DNA from: Clostridia bacterium
GTDB lineage: Bacteria > Bacillota > Clostridia > Lachnospirales > Lachnospiraceae
DNA length: 64,000 nt
NCBI GenBank assembly: GCA_009929615.1
Contig: SAAB01000015.1
Location: forward strand, 1 to 64,000
Direction of reading: 5' to 3'
Positions within the stretch are counted from its first letter, which is position 1, and every line of letters begins with the position of its first letter. Position numbers and translations under genes: made by a program. Below the pieces are notes generated by a model, which made no database searches, was not told the DNA's origin, and was given only the letters and a program-made list of their open reading frames with translations. Shown piece by piece: positions 1-8,879 of this stretch.

Positions 1-1
1 G

Positions 2-1960
2 GATATCAATGGCTATACATTCGTAAGAGCAGAGGATTTAACTGTAGGAACAAACAATGATGAAAACATCGTTAAAGTATACTACAGCAAAGATGAAAAA
101 GGCCCAGAGGGCGGTTCCGATGATATTCCGGATAGATATCAGGTGACATTCACATATGCAGCTGGAACAAACGGAAAAGTTGAAGGAACAACCACAGAAG
201 TCAAAACGGTACAGGAAATCACAAGAGATTCTGTGACAGGAGAAATCACAAACGTAGGACCAGTTGTAGCGCAGAACCCAACACAGCCATCCACAGTGAC
301 AGCCGATGAAGGATACCGCTTCTACAAATGGAATGACGGAGCAGCAGACTACGCAACAGACGATGCATTGAAAGCAGCAGGCTTCACAACGGATATGACC
401 TTTACTGCAAACTTTACTGAAAGAGAAGACCTTTTTTATGAAGTACATTATTTCTATGATATGGTTGAAGATTCAGCAAGTACAGTAGTAGCAAACAATG
501 GTAAATTCAATGCACAGATTCCTTATGATGAAACTTCGCCTAAGACTTTCGATGGAAAGAATTATATTCTTGAAAGTGTTGAAAAACTGAGTGAAGGAAT
601 CATTACAACAGATTCTGCAAAGAACATCATTAATGTATACTATACATTAGACAATAATGGTCCTGAAGAAGAACCAGATGAGGTTCCAGATAAGATTCAG
701 CATGGAGTAACTTATGACGGCAATGGCAATACATCGGGTACAGTACCGGTAGATGCAGCAATCTACAGCGCAACAGATGATATTACATTAAAGGATAAAG
801 GAGCTCTTGCAAGAGAAAATGCAGTATTCGGTGGATGGTCTTATGAAGCGACAGCTTTACTTGAGACACAGGAAGCAGAAGACGCAGTAAATCTTGTACC
901 AAATCCATTCCGGATTTCTACAGACACAACAGTATATGCTGTATGGGCTGCAGATACAAACGGTAATGAGATTCCGGATTACAAGGAAAGCTATACCTTA
1001 ACCATTAACTACAGTTATGCAGCAGGAAGCAATGGCGACCTTGCAGAACTTCCGGCAACATACACACAGACATTGGGTGTAAATGCTCCTTACAGCGTAG
1101 CTTCCAAGACGATTGAAGGCTTCAACGTAAATACAGCAGTTGTTGAAGGAACAATCGTTGACCATAATGTAACCGTAAACGTTGTTTATACACGTCGTAC
1201 TTATACAGTAACAGTTACAGACCCAGACGGTAACGTAGTTGGTGAAATCGAAGTACCACATGGTGATGATGTAACAGATGATGAGATTATTGATACACTT
1301 CCTGAAGACAAACAGGACAATTACGATGGCGTTACAAATCCGGATGACCTTGTAGATGTTACAGAGGACATTACGATTACCGTAAACTATACGTATACAG
1401 TAACTGTTCAGGATATCAATGGAGCTACAGTTCAGACAATCCGTGTACCTCACGGTGGAACTGCAAATCCTGCAGTACCGGCAGTAGAGGGTCAGACCTT
1501 TACCGGATGGACATTCATCTCTGGAGGAACATCACTTGAGAATATCACAAGCGATATGACAATTCGTGCAGCTTACACAGCAGTTATAATTCCAGCACCA
1601 GTTGACCCAGTCGTACCAGTTGCTCCAACACCGGATGCAACACCAACACCAGCTGTTATACCAGCACCAGCTGCACCAGTTGCAGCAGCTCCTGCAGCGG
1701 TTACAACGATTGCAGAGCCTGAAGTGCCATTAGCAGCAGAACCTGATGACAATGCAGATTATGATTTATCCGTAATTGATGAAGAAGAAGTGCCTCTGGC
1801 AGACATGGACGACCACAAGTGTTGTATCCTTCATTTCCTCCTCTTATGCTTAGGTCTTTTGATTGAAATCTGGTATACACATGACCAGAAGAAACGTCAG
1901 AAGAGAATATTCGAGTTGAGAGAAATGCTTTCAGAGAAAACGAATGGAGAGATCAGATAA
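2..1960 (+). CDS. Repeat-rich cell-surface protein, 5' end outside window
   Basis: The reading frame is open from base 2, so the true start lies upstream; a methionine at 143 is internal. The visible 652 residues consist of repeated beta-rich modules resembling MucBP and InlB B-type repeats (for example [13 protein letters not shown] and [17 protein letters not shown], then [21 protein letters not shown]). Next come a Pro/Ala/Val-rich stalk (about 1590-1700), an acidic segment ending [13 protein letters not shown], one hydrophobic segment [19 protein letters not shown], and a basic tail. There is no LPxTG sortase motif, so I infer anchoring by the C-terminal membrane helix. Probably an adhesin-like protein, but the ligand is unknown. 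A 65-aa membrane gene with a similar juxtamembrane tail follows closely. Confidence 0.8.
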   Translation, partial: DINGYTFVRAEDLTVGTNNDENIVKVYYSKDEKGPEGGSDDIPDRYQVTFTYAAGTNGKVEGTTTEVKTVQEITRDSVTGEITNVGPVVAQNPTQPSTVTADEGYRFYKWNDGAADYATDDALKAAGFTTDMTFTANFTEREDLFYEVHYFYDMVEDSASTVVANNGKFNAQIPYDETSPKTFDGKNYILESVEKLSEGIITTDSAKNIINVYYTLDNNGPEEEPDEVPDKIQHGVTYDGNGNTSGTVPVDAAIYSATDDITLKDKGALARENAVFGGWSYEATALLETQEAEDAVNLVPNPFRISTDTTVYAVWAADTNGNEIPDYKESYTLTINYSYAAGSNGDLAELPATYTQTLGVNAPYSVASKTIEGFNVNTAVVEGTIVDHNVTVNVVYTRRTYTVTVTDPDGNVVGEIEVPHGDDVTDDEIIDTLPEDKQDNYDGVTNPDDLVDVTEDITITVNYTYTVTVQDINGATVQTIRVPHGGTANPAVPAVEGQTFTGWTFISGGTSLENITSDMTIRAAYTAVIIPAPVDPVVPVAPTPDATPTPAVIPAPAAPVAAAPAAVTTIAEPEVPLAAEPDDNADYDLSVIDEEEVPLADMDDHKCCILHFLLLCLGLLIEIWYTHDQKKRQKRIFELREMLSEKTNGEIR

Positions 1961-1973
1961 AGGAGGAGATAAT

Positions 1974-2171
1974 ATGTTTGCACACACAAGTTTAGGATTT
2001 TGTATGTGGGATATACCGGCACTGATAGTTCTCATTCTTATCATCGTGGTTTTCATTGTGCATCGTCACAATCAGAAGAAACGGGAAGAAGAATTTGAGG
2101 ATCAGTTATTCGAAAAATGGGCCAATGAATCTGTGAATTCAAATAGCACAGACGGTCCAACAGCCCAGTAG
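1974..2171 (+). CDS. Small single-pass membrane protein (65 aa)
   Basis: A longer frame begins at 1944, but the strong AAAGGAGGAGAT ribosome site at about 1959-1970 selects ATG 1974. The product has a short N-terminus, one hydrophobic helix (IPALIVLILIIVVFIVH) and a charged cytoplasmic tail with HNQKKREEEFEDQLF. The tail resembles the juxtamembrane tail of the preceding surface protein ([14 protein letters not shown]). The gene begins 13 bases after the surface protein stop and ends before a terminator, so the two probably form an operon end. No family recognised; the function is unknown. Confidence 0.7.
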   Translation: MFAHTSLGFCMWDIPALIVLILIIVVFIVHRHNQKKREEEFEDQLFEKWANESVNSNSTDGPTAQ

Positions 2172-2192
2172 TTAAAAGTATAAAGTAATATA

Positions 2193-2237
2193 GAGGGTGC
2201 CCTTTGAGTCGAAAAGACTTGAAGGGCACTCTTTTTT
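2193..2237 (+). terminator. Intrinsic terminator after the surface-protein operon
   Basis: A long stem pairs GAGGGTGCCCTT with AAGGGCACTC around an inner TGAGTC/GACTTGA stem, followed by six T residues. Confidence 0.85.
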
Positions 2238-2368
2238 GCTATCATAATCGATAATTTTAAATCGGTTTTTGTTAAAAAATTGTAAAAAACATCTTATGAA
2301 ATTAACTGAAGAATTTAAGCAGATGGTTTGTCTTTGTGAAAAATAGTGTAAAAAATAAGGCAAATACC

Positions 2369-2397
2369 TTTACTTTTGTGACAATTTGATGTAGAAT
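2369..2397 (+). promoter_or_regulatory. Sigma-A-type promoter for crt-hbd
   Basis: TTTACT (2369-2374), a 17-base spacer and TAGAAT (2392-2397), the latter preceded by TG (extended -10 character). It lies 45 bases upstream of the crt start. The DNA between the terminator and this point (2238-2368) is AT-rich and shows nothing else I can support. Confidence 0.5.
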
Positions 2398-2441
2398 GAA
2401 GTTAACGAAAAAATTAACAAAGTAGAAAGGGAGTTTAAACA

Positions 2442-3221
2442 ATGGAAAACGTATTATTTGAGGTTAAAGAGCATGTAGGTATTATTACTATCAATCGTCC
2501 AAAGGCATTAAACGCATTAAATGGAGATGTAATGACTGAACTGATGGCAACTGTTAAAGCAGCAGACGCTAATCCGGATGTTTATGTTATGATCGTTACA
2601 GGCGCTGGAGAGAAATCATTTGTAGCTGGTGCAGATATTGGACAGATGAGTACTATGAGTGCTGAAGAAGGTAAACTTTGGGGAGCATTTGGTAATCAGG
2701 TAATGTTGACTATCGAGAATGCAGCTAAACCTGTTATTGCAGCAGTTAATGGTTTCGCATTAGGCGGTGGCTGTGAACTGGCTATGGCATGTGATATTCG
2801 TATTGCTAGTGAGAATGCCCGTTTCGCTCAGCCGGAAGCAGGCTTAGGAATCACACCTGGTTTTGGTGGAACACAGAGAATGCCTAGACTTCTTGGCCGT
2901 TCTAAAGCTATGGAACTTATTCTTACAACAAACCAGATTAAAGCAGCAGAAGCTAAAGAAATCGGTTTAGTAAGCAAAGTTGTTCCTCTGGAAGAACTTA
3001 TGGATGCAGCTATGGCTATGGCAAAAGATATTTGCAAGAACGCTCAGGTTGCAGTAAGAGAATGTAAAGCTTGTATCAACCGTGGTTTACAGACAGACAT
3101 TTACACAGGTGCTGCTTATGAAGCAGAAGCATTTGGCCTGTGCTTTGCAACTGAAGATCAGAAAGATGCTATGAAAGCTTTCGTTGAGAAGAGAAAGCTG
3201 GATGGATTTAAGAACAAATAA
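2442..3221 (+). CDS. crt: Short-chain enoyl-CoA hydratase (crotonase)
   Basis: This 259-aa protein matches the crotonase family over its full length. Visible features are the oxyanion-hole segments AGADIGQMS and ALGGGCELAMACD, and the catalytic glutamates in the segments PEAGLGITPGFGGTQR and NGFALGGGCE. It hydrates crotonyl-CoA to 3-hydroxybutyryl-CoA in butyrate-type metabolism. An AAAGGGAG ribosome site precedes ATG 2442. The gene lies 28 bases before hbd, and the pair catalyses consecutive steps. The usual companions thl, bcd and etfBA are not in this window. Confidence 0.93.
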   Translation: MENVLFEVKEHVGIITINRPKALNALNGDVMTELMATVKAADANPDVYVMIVTGAGEKSFVAGADIGQMSTMSAEEGKLWGAFGNQVMLTIENAAKPVIAAVNGFALGGGCELAMACDIRIASENARFAQPEAGLGITPGFGGTQRMPRLLGRSKAMELILTTNQIKAAEAKEIGLVSKVVPLEELMDAAMAMAKDICKNAQVAVRECKACINRGLQTDIYTGAAYEAEAFGLCFATEDQKDAMKAFVEKRKLDGFKNK

Positions 3222-3249
3222 TTAAAACATATAACATCAGGAGGACGGT

Positions 3250-4092
3250 ATGAAAAAAGTATTTATTGTTGGAGCAGGACAGATGGGACTGGATATCAGT
3301 CAGGTTATGGCAAAGGCCGGATATCAGGTAGTATTAAATGATATGTCAGATGATATTTTGACAAAAGCCATTGGAAAACTGGAAAAAAGTCTCGATAAGA
3401 TGGTTGCTAAAGGAAGAATGACTCCAGAAGATAAAGCTGGCATCATGGGCAACATCTCCAAACCTGTTGATTTATCTGAAGCAGCTGATGCTGATTTAGT
3501 TATTGAAGCCATTGTTGAGAATGTAAATGTCAAAAAAGAATTATTTGCAAAATTGGATAAGGTTTGTAAACCTGAAACAATTTTTGCAACGAATACATCT
3601 TCTATTTCTATCACTGAGATTGCATCTGGTACAGAACGTCCAGATAAAGTCATTGGTATGCATTTCTTTAACCCAGCCACAGTTATGAAACTCGTGGAAG
3701 TTATTAAAGGTTTGAATACATCTGATGAAACCTTTGAAACAGTTTATAAGATTGCTCAGGAAATTGGAAAAGAACCTGTTGAAGTTAAGGAAGGCCCTGG
3801 ATTTGTTGTTAATCGTATTCTTATATTTATGATTAACGAAGCTGCTGTTGTTCTTGAAGAAGGACTTGCTACAGCTGAGGATATTGATAAGTCTATGAGA
3901 CTTGGATGTAATCATCCTATGGGACCACTGGCACTTGCTGATTTAATTGGTTTGGATACCTGCTTACATATCATGGATACTTTCTATACAGAGACCTGTG
4001 ATTCTAAGTACAGACCTGCACGCATCTTAAGACAGATGGTACGCGCTGGCAAACTCGGAAGAAAGTCTGGCGAAGGCTTCTTCAAATATTAA
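3250..4092 (+). CDS. hbd: 3-hydroxybutyryl-CoA dehydrogenase
   Basis: This 280-aa protein has an N-terminal Rossmann fold (FIVGAGQMGLDISQ) with NAD(P)-binding glycines, the ATNTSSISITEIA and GMHFFNPATVMKLVEVI segments holding the catalytic His/Asn, and the C-terminal helical 3HCDH domain (PGFVVNRI, MRLGCNHPMGPLALADLIGLD). It interconverts acetoacetyl-CoA and 3-hydroxybutyryl-CoA. An AGGAGG ribosome site precedes ATG 3250. Cotranscribed with crt and followed by a perfect terminator hairpin. Confidence 0.95.
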   Translation: MKKVFIVGAGQMGLDISQVMAKAGYQVVLNDMSDDILTKAIGKLEKSLDKMVAKGRMTPEDKAGIMGNISKPVDLSEAADADLVIEAIVENVNVKKELFAKLDKVCKPETIFATNTSSISITEIASGTERPDKVIGMHFFNPATVMKLVEVIKGLNTSDETFETVYKIAQEIGKEPVEVKEGPGFVVNRILIFMINEAAVVLEEGLATAEDIDKSMRLGCNHPMGPLALADLIGLDTCLHIMDTFYTETCDSKYRPARILRQMVRAGKLGRKSGEGFFKY

Positions 4093-4133
4093 TTTGTTTT
4101 CTGCGAAGAGCGGAAGGTTATAAAATGTTTTTT

Positions 4134-4164
4134 ACAGCCGGGGATTTTCCCCGGCTGTATTTTG
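4134..4164 (+). terminator. Intrinsic terminator after hbd
   Basis: Perfect 11-bp stem ACAGCCGGGGA/TCCCCGGCTGT with a TTT loop, followed by ATTTTGTG. Confidence 0.85.
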
Positions 4165-4167
4165 TGC

Positions 4168-4196
4168 TTTACTTTTTGGCGTTTATAGCATAAAAT
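4168..4196 (+). promoter_or_regulatory. Sigma-A-type promoter for purA
   Basis: TTTACT (4168-4173), a 17-base spacer and TAAAAT (4191-4196). The roughly 65-base leader that follows has no riboswitch I recognise. Confidence 0.5.
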
Positions 4197-4261
4197 GGAA
4201 GAGTATGCGAACGTGTCACTGTTTGCAAAATACTGTACGAATACTTTTAAGGAGCTGAGAT

Positions 4262-5563
4262 TTGATTATGGTAAAAGCAATCGTTGGAGCAAACTGGGGA
4301 GATGAAGGAAAGGGCAAGATAACCGATATGCTTGCAGAGAAGTCGGATATTATTGTAAGATTCCAGGGAGGAAGCAATGCCGGTCATACTATTATTAATG
4401 ACTACGGTAAATTTGCTCTTCACATTCTTCCGTCAGGGGTATTTTATAACCACACAACAAGCGTTATAGGTAACGGTGTGGCATTGAATATTCCTTATTT
4501 GGTGAATGAAATTAACTCTCTCGTTGAAAAGGGAGTTCCACAACCTAAGATTCTGGTGTCAGACAGGGTTCAGATTTTGATGCCGTATCACATTTTATTT
4601 GACCAGTATGAGGAAGAACGTCTGGGAGGTAAATCTTTCGGATCAACAAAATCAGGTATTGCCCCATTTTATTCCGATAAATATGCAAAGATAGGTTTCC
4701 AGGTAAACGAACTCTTTGAGGATGAGAGCATTTTGAGAGATAAGGTTTACAGCGTATTGGAAACTAAGAATGTGCTTGTAGAACATTTATATCATAAAGC
4801 TCCGATTGATCCGGAAGCAATTATAAAAGAGCTTTTGGAATATAGAGAGATGATTCGCCCATTTGTGTGCGATGTTTCCGTATTTTTAAGAGATGCTATC
4901 AAAGAAGGCAAGAATATTTTGCTGGAAGGTCAGTTGGGTTCTTTGAAGGATCCTGACTTTGGTATCTATCCTATGGTTACATCTTCATCAACACTGGCTT
5001 CTTATGGTGCTATTGGTGCCGGAATTCCAGGATATGAGATTAAAGAAGTTGTAACAGTTGTAAAGGCTTATTCCAGTGCAGTAGGTGCGGGTGAGTTTGT
5101 TTCTGAAATTTTTGGGGATGAAGCAGATGAACTTCGTCGTCGCGGTGGTGATGGTGGAGAGTTTGGTGCAACAACAGGCCGTCCTAGACGTATGGGTTGG
5201 TTTGATGCTGTTGCTTCCAGATATGGCTGCCGTATGCAGGGTGCAACAGAAGTTGCATTGACAGTTTTAGATGTTCTTGGATATCTGGATGAACTGCCTA
5301 TCTGTGTAGGATATGAGATCGATGGAGAGATTACAAAGGATTTCCCATCCACACCATCTCTGAAGAAAGCTAAACCTGTTTATACAACACTGCCGGGATG
5401 GAAGACAGAGATTCGTGGTATCACAAAGTACGAAGAATTGCCTGAAAACTGCCGGAAGTATATTGAGTTCATTGAGAAAGAACTGGAAGTTCCGATTACG
5501 ATGGTATCTAATGGCCCGGGACGTCATGAGATTATTCACCGTCAGAGCAGTTTGAAGAAATAA
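4262..5563 (+). CDS. purA: Adenylosuccinate synthetase
   Basis: The first committed step from IMP to AMP: GTP-dependent condensation of IMP with aspartate. The protein has the family N-terminus VGANWGDEGKGKITD (P-loop-like), GSNAGHTII with the catalytic His, and the late segments TTGRPRRMGWFDAV and NGPGRHEII. The length of 433 aa is normal. GGAG at 4251-4254 sits 7 bases from TTG 4262 and 13 from ATG 4268, so the TTG is the better-placed start, with ATG 4268 possible. Monocistronic, with its own promoter and terminator. Confidence 0.96.
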   Translation: MIMVKAIVGANWGDEGKGKITDMLAEKSDIIVRFQGGSNAGHTIINDYGKFALHILPSGVFYNHTTSVIGNGVALNIPYLVNEINSLVEKGVPQPKILVSDRVQILMPYHILFDQYEEERLGGKSFGSTKSGIAPFYSDKYAKIGFQVNELFEDESILRDKVYSVLETKNVLVEHLYHKAPIDPEAIIKELLEYREMIRPFVCDVSVFLRDAIKEGKNILLEGQLGSLKDPDFGIYPMVTSSSTLASYGAIGAGIPGYEIKEVVTVVKAYSSAVGAGEFVSEIFGDEADELRRRGGDGGEFGATTGRPRRMGWFDAVASRYGCRMQGATEVALTVLDVLGYLDELPICVGYEIDGEITKDFPSTPSLKKAKPVYTTLPGWKTEIRGITKYEELPENCRKYIEFIEKELEVPITMVSNGPGRHEIIHRQSSLKK

Positions 5564-5575
5564 TTAAAGGATTTA

Positions 5576-5612
5576 GAGCATGAGGATATTGATATCTTCA
5601 TGCTCTTTTTTA
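5576..5612 (+). terminator. Intrinsic terminator after purA
   Basis: GAGCATGAGGATAT pairs with ATATCTTCATGCTC around a very short loop, followed by a run of T. Confidence 0.85.
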
Positions 5613-5794
5613 TTAGATAGGAAATTATTTTACTATTTTCAACGCAAAATGCATTATATTATACAATTTAATGGAAGTATCTGATTACTTTTGGAGAAAA
5701 AACTGTAAAAAGTAGAGAATTGACAAAAAAATATCAAATATTTTGGAAAGACATGAATCTGTGTAAAGTATTGTGTAAAATTGTTAAAAATAAG

Positions 5795-5823
5795 TTTACT
5801 ATTCGGACAATTCGTGTTAAAAT
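5795..5823 (+). promoter_or_regulatory. Sigma-A-type promoter of the ABC importer operon
   Basis: TTTACT (5795-5800), a 17-base spacer and TAAAAT (5818-5823), the same hexamers as the purA promoter. The gene-free stretch 5613-5932 otherwise holds AT-rich DNA and a roughly 100-base leader (5830-5932) with a small GGCTGC-type hairpin near 5896. I could not match it to a known riboswitch. Confidence 0.5.
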
Positions 5824-5932
5824 AAATGTGACAGTAGAGTTTGAGAGAGAATGTCAATCAAGTATTCCTTTCGGCTCTTTTTATGGTTAAGGGGGTTTGC
5901 TGAAATAGGCAGCCAAAAAAGGAGGAGAAACT

Positions 5933-7075
5933 ATGAAAAAGATGACTAAGAAGACGTTAGCAGTGGCATTGACAGCAACGATGTGTCTGGTACTTGCAGG
6001 CTGTGGCGGCGGAACAAAAGAAACAAAGGCAGCAGAAACAAAAGCTGGAGAGACAACGGCCGTTGCCGAAGGAGCAGTGGATTTAAATGCAGCTACTTTG
6101 GACGATATCATTGCCAAGGCTAAAGAAGAAGGTCATGTTGAATCCGTTGGTATGCCTGACAGTTGGGCGAATTGGGGACTTACATGGACAGATTTAAAAG
6201 AAGAGTATGGCATTGACCATGCAGATACAGATATGTCTTCTGCTGAGGAACTTCAGATGTTTTCAACGGAAGGTGAAAAGGGAACGAAAGATATTGGTGA
6301 TGTAGGCTTTGCTTTTGGAACGCAGGCTATCGCAGACGATTTAGTTCAGGGTTATAAGACCTCTTACTGGGACAGCGTTCCGGATTGGGCTAAAGGCGAA
6401 GACGGCAAGTGGATGGTTGCTTATACAGGAGCAACAACATTCCTGACAAACACAGATATCGTACCAACCGCTCCTACATCATGGGCAGATATTGAAGCTG
6501 GTGATTATACCGTAGCTATTGGTGATATCAATGGCGGTACAGCTCAGGCAGCAGTTATTGCTTCTGCATATGCTTTTGGTGGAAGTCTTGAGAATCTTGA
6601 CCCTGCTTTTGAATTCTGGACCAAGATGGCAGAGGACGGAAGAATTAATACTTTAGATATTTTGCAGCAGAACTTTGAAACTGGTGAAGTTCCTGTAGGC
6701 GTTATCTGGAGTTACACAGCAATTCCTTACAAAGATCAGATTACACAGTATAAAATGGAAGCAACAATCCCTTCTGATGGCTCTATCATGAGTGGATATG
6801 CATCTGTAATTAATAAATATGCTCCTCATCCATATGCAGCAGCACTCGCTAGAGAATATATCTTCAGTGATGCAGGACAGGCTAACCTTGCCAGCGCAGG
6901 TGCTATTCCTACAAGAACTGACGTAGAGATTCCGGCAGAGATTCAGGAAGCTACATTTGCTCAGGAAGCATATGCTAATGCTGTTCCTATGGAAGATGCA
7001 GAAGCTTATGCAGCAGCATGTGAAACTGTTGCAACAAGATGGCAGGAAGAAATCATTCCATTGCTTGTTCAGTAA
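5933..7075 (+). CDS. ABC importer substrate-binding lipoprotein
   Basis: This 380-aa extracellular binding protein starts with a lipoprotein signal (basic MKKMTKK, hydrophobic core, lipobox LAGC with the acylated Cys near residue 24), followed by a Gly/Thr/Lys-rich linker. The body has the look of the type II periplasmic binding proteins of spermidine/putrescine, iron or aminoalkylphosphonate importers (ETGEVPVGVIWSY, YIFSDAGQANLASAGAIP). AGGAGG precedes ATG 5933. It heads an operon with two permeases and an ATPase. The substrate cannot be told from sequence alone. A stem-loop in the following spacer probably stabilises this first cistron. Confidence 0.85.
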   Translation: MKKMTKKTLAVALTATMCLVLAGCGGGTKETKAAETKAGETTAVAEGAVDLNAATLDDIIAKAKEEGHVESVGMPDSWANWGLTWTDLKEEYGIDHADTDMSSAEELQMFSTEGEKGTKDIGDVGFAFGTQAIADDLVQGYKTSYWDSVPDWAKGEDGKWMVAYTGATTFLTNTDIVPTAPTSWADIEAGDYTVAIGDINGGTAQAAVIASAYAFGGSLENLDPAFEFWTKMAEDGRINTLDILQQNFETGEVPVGVIWSYTAIPYKDQITQYKMEATIPSDGSIMSGYASVINKYAPHPYAAALAREYIFSDAGQANLASAGAIPTRTDVEIPAEIQEATFAQEAYANAVPMEDAEAYAAACETVATRWQEEIIPLLVQ

Positions 7076-7114
7076 TCAAAACCGATAATACTATTTGGTG
7101 AATGTAAACTATAT

Positions 7115-7148
7115 TTGGGGATGCTGGAATATGCATCCCCAGTCTTTT
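7115..7148 (+). terminator. Intercistronic stem-loop between binding protein and permeases
   Basis: Perfect stem GGGGATGC/GCATCCCC (7117-7124 and 7133-7140) followed by AGTCTTTT. Because the downstream genes have no obvious promoter, it is more likely a partial terminator or mRNA 3'-end stabiliser that keeps the binding protein in excess. Confidence 0.6.
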
Positions 7149-7216
7149 AATCGATGGATGGTTCGTCAGAATATAAGGTTTAGAAAGCCATTTAGCATTA
7201 GATAGGAGTTGAATTC

Positions 7217-8068
7217 ATGAAAAATAAAAAGTATATTTATTTGATCGCCCTCCTTCCTTTTCTGGTGGTTGCATTTCTGTATGAAATCATTCCATTAATT
7301 ATGGTTGTGGTCAACAGTTTTCAACCCGATGCGGGCGGGGCCTTTACATTAGAAAATTATAGAACAGTTTTTTCAAAACTGCTCTACCAGAAAGCAATTA
7401 TTAACAGTATTAAGATATCTCTAACCTCATCTGTTGTGGGCATTATCATTGCCTTTCTCGGTGCCAGAGCAGCACATCAGCACCAGGGAAAACTCAATAC
7501 AGTGTTTATGACAGTTTTGAATATGGTATCTAATTTTGCGGGTATTCCCCTTGCTTTCGCATATATGATTCTCCTTGGAAATGCAGGTTTTATGGTGAAT
7601 GTAGGAAGGGAATTAGGTATTGATTTCCTTGCTAACTATAATCTCTACACCACAAGTGGAATGAGTCTTATCTACATATATTTCCAGATTCCTTTGTCAA
7701 CGTTGCTCTTGATACCGGCTTTTGATGGTATACGAAAAGAATGGAAGGAAGCTTCCACACTGCTGGGCGGCGGTCCGGGGACCTTCTGGAGAAAAGTAGG
7801 TATTCCGGTACTGATGCCGAGTATCCTTGGAACTTTCAGTGTGTTGTTTGCCAATTCTCTGGCAGCTTATGCAACAGCTTATGCGTTGATGATGAATAAC
7901 ATTTCCTTACTGCCGATTCAGATTGCAGGATGCTTTACCGGCGAGGTTCGAATCCGAGCCGGACTGGGAGGTGCACTTTCCGTGGTAATGATGATTATCA
8001 TGGTTGTTATGATTCTGATTACCAACATATTAAGCAAGCGGTTTCAGAAAGGGGTGGCTAAACGATGA
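7217..8068 (+). CDS. ABC importer permease, PotB-like
   Basis: This 283-aa integral membrane protein has about six hydrophobic helices, beginning with YLIALLPFLVVAFLYEIIP. The cytoplasmic EAA loop is visible as EWKEASTLLGGGPGTFWRKVGIP, the segment that docks on the ATPase. AGGAGTTG precedes ATG 7217. Its stop overlaps the next permease start by ATGA, implying translational coupling. It forms the membrane channel with the next gene, taking substrate from the lipoprotein upstream. Confidence 0.88.
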   Translation: MKNKKYIYLIALLPFLVVAFLYEIIPLIMVVVNSFQPDAGGAFTLENYRTVFSKLLYQKAIINSIKISLTSSVVGIIIAFLGARAAHQHQGKLNTVFMTVLNMVSNFAGIPLAFAYMILLGNAGFMVNVGRELGIDFLANYNLYTTSGMSLIYIYFQIPLSTLLLIPAFDGIRKEWKEASTLLGGGPGTFWRKVGIPVLMPSILGTFSVLFANSLAAYATAYALMMNNISLLPIQIAGCFTGEVRIRAGLGGALSVVMMIIMVVMILITNILSKRFQKGVAKR

Positions 8069-8865
8069 AAAAGAATAAAGCTGGTTCTATAGCCGTTATG
8101 GCCCTCGTACTGATTTACCTTTTGATTCCGCTGGTTGTATCCATTGTCTACTCCATGTTTGATAAATGGACAGGAATCGTTCCGGAAGGATTTAATCTGG
8201 AAAATTATGCGACACTATTTACGGACAAAGCCTTTCTGGCAACTCTTGGAAGAACGGTAGCTATGTGTGTTATTCCAATCTGCCTGACGATTATTATTGT
8301 TCTGCTGGCCTTGTTTGTAACAACAATCTATTTTCCAAAGCTGGAAAAATATGTGCAGATTATCTGTATGATACCTTATACGATTCAGGGCGTTATTCTT
8401 TCTGTAAGTATTTTGTCCCTGTACGTATCATCACCAACCTTTTTAAGTAATCGTCTGGTTATGCTGTTTGGTGCTTATTGTATTATTATTCTGCCTTACA
8501 TATATCAGGGTATTCGAAATGGTATGCGGGCAGTTAATATGCCTATGCTGATTGAAGCGGCGGAGATGCTTGGCTCTTCAAAAATATATGCATTTTTCAA
8601 AATTGTTGTACCAAACATCTTATCAGCAATTATTGTATCGTCACTTTTAGCAGTCGGCATTATTTTTGGAGACTATGTTCTTGTACGAAATCTTGCAGGA
8701 ACATCCTTCCCGAATATGCAGATTTTCCTCTATCAGACGATGAAATCTGACAGTACAAAATCCAGTGCCGTATTTGTTATAATTATGCTTGTGACCTTTG
8801 TTATTACAGCGGTTGTATTGTTCTTTAAAAGCCGTGAAGCCAAAGGCCGGGTGCAGAAAAAATAA
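8065..8865 (+). CDS. ABC importer permease, PotC-like
   Basis: This 266-aa six-helix membrane protein is the second channel subunit. Its EAA loop reads IEAAEMLGSSKIYAFFKIVVPNI in outline. The ATGA overlap with the upstream permease and a 14-base gap to the ATPase gene place it in the same operon. The last helix ends in a basic tail. The split into two different permeases is typical of the spermidine/putrescine and iron importer class. Confidence 0.88.
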   Translation: MKKNKAGSIAVMALVLIYLLIPLVVSIVYSMFDKWTGIVPEGFNLENYATLFTDKAFLATLGRTVAMCVIPICLTIIIVLLALFVTTIYFPKLEKYVQIICMIPYTIQGVILSVSILSLYVSSPTFLSNRLVMLFGAYCIIILPYIYQGIRNGMRAVNMPMLIEAAEMLGSSKIYAFFKIVVPNILSAIIVSSLLAVGIIFGDYVLVRNLAGTSFPNMQIFLYQTMKSDSTKSSAVFVIIMLVTFVITAVVLFFKSREAKGRVQKK

Positions 8866-8879
8866 AGGAGTGATGAAAG

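Noticed and set aside
1-1960. Repeats of the surface gene as a CRISPR or tandem DNA repeat
   Set aside because: Similarity is at the protein-module level; no regular identical DNA repeats with spacers are present.
4205-4245. Two CGAA motifs resembling PurBoxes upstream of purA
   Set aside because: They are in direct rather than inverted orientation and match the PurBox consensus poorly.
7945-7955. GGTTCGAATCC, identical to a tRNA T-loop
   Set aside because: It lies in the coding sequence of the PotB-like permease, with no acceptor or anticodon stem around it.
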